DNA from: Flavobacteriaceae bacterium
Lineage (GTDB): Bacteria > Bacteroidota > Bacteroidia > Flavobacteriales > Flavobacteriaceae
Length of the DNA: 9,076 bases
Direction of reading: 5' to 3'
Assembly (NCBI GenBank): GCA_947458575.1
Contig: CANHBE010000094.1
Location: forward strand, 1-9,076
Part shown: positions 6,307 through 9,076 of the stretch, piece by piece
Numbering within the stretch: position 1 is the first letter of the stretch
Layout of the letters: every line of letters begins with the position of its first letter
Notes under the pieces: model-generated
The model's database searches: none
The model's input: only the letters and a program-made list of their open reading frames with translations
What the model was told of the DNA's origin: nothing
Translations under genes and position numbers: made by a program

Positions 6307-8535
6307 CTAAGACTTAACCACTTTATCTTTCTTGATTTTGTTGTCTACGGGCTTCTTTATGATTCCTTTTGGTTGTAAATCATCCAGAACATTGAGTGCT
6401 TCTTCAACGTAAATATCCTTTGATAAACTTTCGTGCCATCTTTCACGTTTTTCTTTCAATGACGAATCCTTTTTCATTTCTTCTTCCTCTATTGGTAAAG
6501 ATTTAAACTCCAAAGTGTTCTTGTAATCTGCAATCGATTTGTATTTTTTTGCTTTTTCTTCGATTGATAATTGTTCTGCTTTAAACTGATTGAAATTAAG
6601 GCTATAAACGCTCTCTTTGTTGCGTTGATCAATCCACTTTGCATTTTCATCTATCAATTTAAACTTTTCATTATTTGAAATTCGATTCTTGCTATTATCA
6701 ATTGCAGCATCAAAATTGCTTTGCTTATCCCAAAACTTAAACTGCGCCGGATCTATCTTGTCCCAAGGCATGGCATTTTCTATATCGCGTTCTCCCATTT
6801 TTAGGTATGCGTAGCGATCCGGAATCGTAACATCACTGCTAACGCCTTCCAATTGCGTGGATCCACCCGTAATCCTGTAAAATTTCTGAGTTGTAGTCTT
6901 CAGTGCACCAAGATCACCTACGTTACTACCGCGTACGAATTGATTTAAATCAATAACATTCTGCACAGTCCCTTTCCCATATGATTGTTTACTACCAATC
7001 ACAATACCTCTGCGGTAATCTTGAATAGCGGCAGCAAATATTTCTGATGCCGAAGCTGAAAAGCTATTCTGCATCACCACCAATGGACCGTCCCACTGAA
7101 TCTTTTTATCTTTATCATAAAGGACTTCCCTGCTTTTGCCAGCTGACTTAATTTGAACTACTGGTCCGTCTTCGATAAACAATCCAACGATATCTACAAC
7201 TGTCTTCAGTGATCCTCCACCGTTATCTCGTAAGTCCATGATGATACCTTGAACGCCATCATTTTTTAATCGCTCTACTTCTATCGCGACATCTTTCCCG
7301 GCGTCACGGCTATCATTGTTCTCAAAATCAATGTAAAACTTAGGCAAATAAATGATTCCGTATTTCACACCATTTTTCTCCACCACACTCGACTTTGCAT
7401 AAGTTTCTTCAATCTCAACGATATCTCTGATGATGGATATAATTTTAATTGTTCCGTCAACTTTCTTAACTGTTAATCGAACCTCTGTCCCTTTTGGCCC
7501 TTTTATCTTTTTCACCACATCATCCAAATGCATCCCGACTACTTCAACCGCCTCTGCATTACCTTGAGCTACTTTCATGATGACATCTCCTGATTCTAGT
7601 TCTTTTCCTCTCCATGCCGGTCCACCGGAAATAAGTTCAGTAACTTCAGTGTAATCATTCTTTTTTTGCAAACGAGCACCAATTCCTTCTAATTTTCCGC
7701 TCATACTGACGTCAAATCTCTCCTTTTCATCTGGTGGAAAATAGTTGGTGTGTGGGTCAAAACGCGTAGCAATTGCATTTACAAATACAGAAAACCAATC
7801 GTTTTGATCTAAATCTTCAATAAAATCGAAATACTCGTTTAGCGACTTTAGCGAACTTTCTCTGGTTTCTTTCTCCAATTGCTCGAATGACTTTGGTGGA
7901 CTACTATCTGTAACCTCATCTGACTTTTTATTCTCGGCTTTGTCCTTCTTTTCAGGAACAACCCCATTTTTCTTGTCTTCCTGCATTTTGATTTTATCTA
8001 CTAATGATGAAAGTGTAGACAATTTGATTTGCTTGCGCCATTTTTCTTTTAATTCCGACTTGCTCTTAGCGTAAGGCAATTTCTCATAGTCGGTGTTGAA
8101 CTCCTCCTTGACATTGTAGTCAAATGGTTTGTCTAATATTTCCTTGTAAAAATCTTTGCTTTCATCTAACCTTTTCATCAATCGATCATAGGTCAGATTA
8201 AAAAAAGTCAAATCTTTATTTTTGATTTGATCATCAATTTGCATTTCATAAGCCGCAAATTCGTCAATGTCAGACTGTATGAAGAAACGTTTTGATGGGT
8301 CAAGCGCCTCGATATAATCATGATAAACGCCCTTAGAAAAATTATCATCAATCAAAGCAGGATCATAGTGACCTCGTTCTATCACAAAAGTCAATAATTC
8401 TAAGAGCATCTTGTCCTTCTCAGGATCTCCTTTGGGTTTTAAGACACTCTGGAACGCTAGCAAACTCAATGAAACAAGTAATACTAACAGGATTAATTTA
8501 TAATTCCTTTTCATATATTTAAATAAAAGGTTCAT
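6307..8535 (-). CDS. prc: Tail-specific (C-terminal processing) protease, S41A family, Prc/Tsp-like
   Basis: This is a periplasmic serine protease that recognises the C-termini of its substrates through a PDZ domain. With the ATG at 8535 it has 742 residues, the size of the large Prc/Tsp type rather than the short CtpA type. Domains in order: an N-terminal hydrophobic segment (about 14-28; no lipobox cysteine, so a signal peptide or anchor), a helical N-terminal domain to about 265 interrupted by a charged, Lys/Glu-rich linker (about 190-228), a PDZ domain (about 274-365), the S41 catalytic domain with SASASE (nucleophile S495) and GKGTVQ (general base K521), and the long C-terminal helical domain typical of Prc. 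The Ser-Lys spacing of 26 matches E. coli Prc (S452/K477, 25) plus one inserted residue. A TTG at 8538 precedes the ATG directly, and an in-frame ATG at 8514 would give a more standard signal peptide (MKRNYKLILL); the exact start is open. The gene converges on rodA. E. coli Prc processes PBP3 and degrades the MepS hydrolase, but substrates here are unknown. Confidence 0.93.
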   Translation of the reverse strand: MNLLFKYMKRNYKLILLVLLVSLSLLAFQSVLKPKGDPEKDKMLLELLTFVIERGHYDPALIDDNFSKGVYHDYIEALDPSKRFFIQSDIDEFAAYEMQIDDQIKNKDLTFFNLTYDRLMKRLDESKDFYKEILDKPFDYNVKEEFNTDYEKLPYAKSKSELKEKWRKQIKLSTLSSLVDKIKMQEDKKNGVVPEKKDKAENKKSDEVTDSSPPKSFEQLEKETRESSLKSLNEYFDFIEDLDQNDWFSVFVNAIATRFDPHTNYFPPDEKERFDVSMSGKLEGIGARLQKKNDYTEVTELISGGPAWRGKELESGDVIMKVAQGNAEAVEVVGMHLDDVVKKIKGPKGTEVRLTVKKVDGTIKIISIIRDIVEIEETYAKSSVVEKNGVKYGIIYLPKFYIDFENNDSRDAGKDVAIEVERLKNDGVQGIIMDLRDNGGGSLKTVVDIVGLFIEDGPVVQIKSAGKSREVLYDKDKKIQWDGPLVVMQNSFSASASEIFAAAIQDYRRGIVIGSKQSYGKGTVQNVIDLNQFVRGSNVGDLGALKTTTQKFYRITGGSTQLEGVSSDVTIPDRYAYLKMGERDIENAMPWDKIDPAQFKFWDKQSNFDAAIDNSKNRISNNEKFKLIDENAKWIDQRNKESVYSLNFNQFKAEQLSIEEKAKKYKSIADYKNTLEFKSLPIEEEEMKKDSSLKEKRERWHESLSKDIYVEEALNVLDDLQPKGIIKKPVDNKIKKDKVVKS

Positions 8536-8548
8536 CAATTTTTTTGAA

Positions 8549-8556
8549 CTAAAGTA
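8549..8556 (-). promoter_or_regulatory. Weak candidate -7 element (TACTTTAG) upstream of the protease gene
   Basis: On the - strand TACTTTAG matches the Bacteroidota TAnnTTTG element at all but one fixed base. The same octamer occurs again at 8610-8617 on the - strand. The nearer copy would place the transcript start almost at the start codon at 8535 (and would favour the internal ATG at 8514); the farther one would give a leader of about 68 nt. Neither has a clear TTTG box 17-23 bp upstream, so this is a suggestion only. Confidence 0.25.
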
Positions 8557-8639
8557 AACAAAATCAAAAATGCAGCTGATTTTAACTGCCTAATTTTTTG
8601 TTAAAGATGCTAAAGTAATAACTTCCTACCAAAAAAGCT

Positions 8640-8647
8640 TATTTTTG
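8640..8647 (+). promoter_or_regulatory. Candidate -7 element (TATTTTTG) for the surE leader transcript
   Basis: TATTTTTG fits TAnnTTTG exactly on the + strand. It predicts a transcript start near 8654, just before the first stem of the structured leader at 8661-8800, and a leader of about 160 nt before surE. The TTTTTTG at 8594-8600 is too far (about 39 bp) to serve as the -33 box and nothing better lies at the right distance, so the support is the -7 match and the fit with the downstream structure. Confidence 0.4.
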
Positions 8648-8660
8648 TGCGGAATTAAAC

Positions 8661-8800
8661 GAGCCGCTCTACTATTAAGATAGCATTACGGCTTATTATC
8701 AGGATTCCTAGCCCTGATGGCAATGGCATCCTTTTGTGTGTCATTGCGAGGAACGAAGCAATCACACAAAAGATAGAATGGACAGCAGGAATAAGCTCCC
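8661..8800 (+). ncRNA. Candidate structured RNA leader upstream of surE (possibly a Flavo-1-like motif)
   Basis: Several nested pairings can be drawn on the + strand. First stem: AGCCG (8662-8666) with CGGCT (8689-8693), enclosing CTAT/ATAG (8672-8675/8680-8683) with a TAAG loop. Main stem: AGCCCTG (8710-8716) with CAGG (8786-8789) and GCT (8795-8797), leaving AATAA (8790-8794) as a bulge. Inside it is an asymmetric internal loop (8717-8727 against 8775-8785), then an apical hairpin of 10 bp (8731-8740/8763-8772) plus 5 bp (8743-8747/8758-8762). The layout, with AGCCCTG and GGCATCC on the 5' side, GATA and AGCAGGAATAAGCTCC on the 3' side and a variable hairpin between, resembles from memory a motif common in Flavobacteriia intergenic regions, perhaps the Rfam class Flavo-1. 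That name is unverified. It ends 13 nt before the surE ATG in the same orientation, so it could be a cis-acting leader or a separate small RNA. Confidence 0.5.
8740..8763. repeat. Widespread imperfect palindrome (TCATTGCGAGGAACGAAGCA type) in the apical hairpin
   Basis: The 24 nt starting GTCATTGCG and ending GAAGCAATC are a form of the ATTGCGAGGA...GAAGCAAT palindrome that recurs in intergenic DNA of many bacterial phyla, recognised here from memory. ATTGC (8743-8747) pairs with GCAAT (8758-8762) around the loop GAGGAACGAA. Its flanks CTTTTGTGTG and CACACAAAAG continue the stem with a 2-nt bulge (TC, 8741-8742). Only one copy is present in this window, so its repeat nature cannot be shown here. 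Confidence 0.6.
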
Positions 8801-8813
8801 AAAAGAAAATATC

Positions 8814-9076
8814 ATGACCAGACCGCTAATTTTAGTAACCAATGACGATGGCATTTCTGCACAAGGAATCAGAACATTAATTGCCGTTATGGCCGAAATT
8901 GGAGAAGTTGTTGTCGTGGCGCCAGACAAGCCTCAAAGCGCCATGGGACATGCTATAACCATCAATAACACACTGTATTTGAACCGCACATCAGCCGATG
9001 GTGCCGAAATCGTTGAGTATGCTTGTTCCGGCACTCCTGTTGACTGTGTGAAGCTTGCTGTCAACGAAATACTGAA
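8814..9076 (+). CDS. surE: SurE, 5'/3'-nucleotidase (survival protein), N-terminal part (3' end outside window)
   Basis: SurE is a cytoplasmic, metal-dependent phosphatase acting on nucleoside monophosphates, and in some species on short polyphosphates and 3' phosphates; it is linked to stationary-phase survival. Only the first 87 codons are present; the family is usually about 250 residues. The N-terminus carries the defining VTNDDGISAQGI block, where D11 and D12 are metal ligands, then VVVVAPDKPQSAMGHAIT with S42 at the position of the conserved serine ligand, and CSGTPVDCVKLAV near the window edge. The ATG at 8814 gives the standard N-terminus (MTRPLILVTNDDG) for this group. An in-frame ATG at 8778 would add 12 residues but lies within the leader structure and is unlikely. 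There is no Shine-Dalgarno sequence, only an A-rich stretch (AAAAGAAAATATC). It is transcribed divergently from the protease gene. Confidence 0.96.
   Translation, partial: MTRPLILVTNDDGISAQGIRTLIAVMAEIGEVVVVAPDKPQSAMGHAITINNTLYLNRTSADGAEIVEYACSGTPVDCVKLAVNEIL

Noticed and set aside
8661..8800. tRNA or CRISPR array in the surE upstream region
   Set aside because: There is no cloverleaf with T-loop signature and no CCA end, and no regularly spaced repeats; the structure is one long imperfect hairpin plus small stems.
8778..8813. Upstream in-frame ATG that would extend SurE by 12 residues
   Set aside because: The added residues are hydrophilic, derive from the 3' side of the RNA-like hairpin, and the ATG at 8814 gives the standard SurE N-terminus. 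An extended form remains formally possible.
1..9076. An undescribed multi-gene defence, mobile or biosynthetic system
   Set aside because: All genes in the window belong to well-known housekeeping families with intact key residues; there are no transposase, integrase, phage or toxin-like genes.

Overview
The window is a housekeeping stretch from an AT-rich member of the Bacteroidota, most likely Flavobacteriia or a close relative. Four signs point there. The gene order purH-mreB-mreC-mreD-PBP2-rodA is typical of that group. Start codons lack Shine-Dalgarno sequences and have A-rich leaders instead. A TAnnTTTG promoter element lies before mreB. The protein sequences themselves have a Bacteroidota flavour, for example in MreD, RodA and SurE. 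The assignment rests on recognition from memory, not on a search.

Layout: (1) positions 1-559, the 3' end of purH, the last steps of purine synthesis. (2) 616-6217, the rod-shape cluster on the + strand: mreB (actin-like filament), mreC and mreD (envelope linker proteins), mrdA (PBP2 transpeptidase) and rodA (SEDS glycosyltransferase). mreC, mreD, mrdA and rodA are tightly packed, with overlaps of 8 and 4 bp and a 5-bp gap. Only mreB is set apart, by 92 bp that carry a perfect 16-bp inverted repeat. (3) 6248-6286, a hairpin with flanking T-rich tracts that can end transcription from both sides. (4) 6307-8535, a convergent gene for a tail-specific S41 protease (Prc/Tsp). (5) 8536-8813, a divergent intergenic region with a probable structured RNA leader. 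(6) 8814 to the window end, the 5' part of surE, a survival protein/nucleotidase.

How the genes work together: MreB filaments inside the membrane, MreC and MreD across it, PBP2 and RodA form the elongasome. RodA polymerises glycan strands and PBP2 cross-links them. Prc is periplasmic and in E. coli acts on cell-wall enzymes, so its position next to the cluster is suggestive but not proof of a link.

I found no new multi-gene system; all six complete genes and both partial ones belong to well-known families, with key residues intact. The most interesting part is non-coding: the leader of surE, about 140 nt, which has a conserved-looking RNA architecture, an apical hairpin containing a widespread palindromic repeat, and mutually exclusive pairings.
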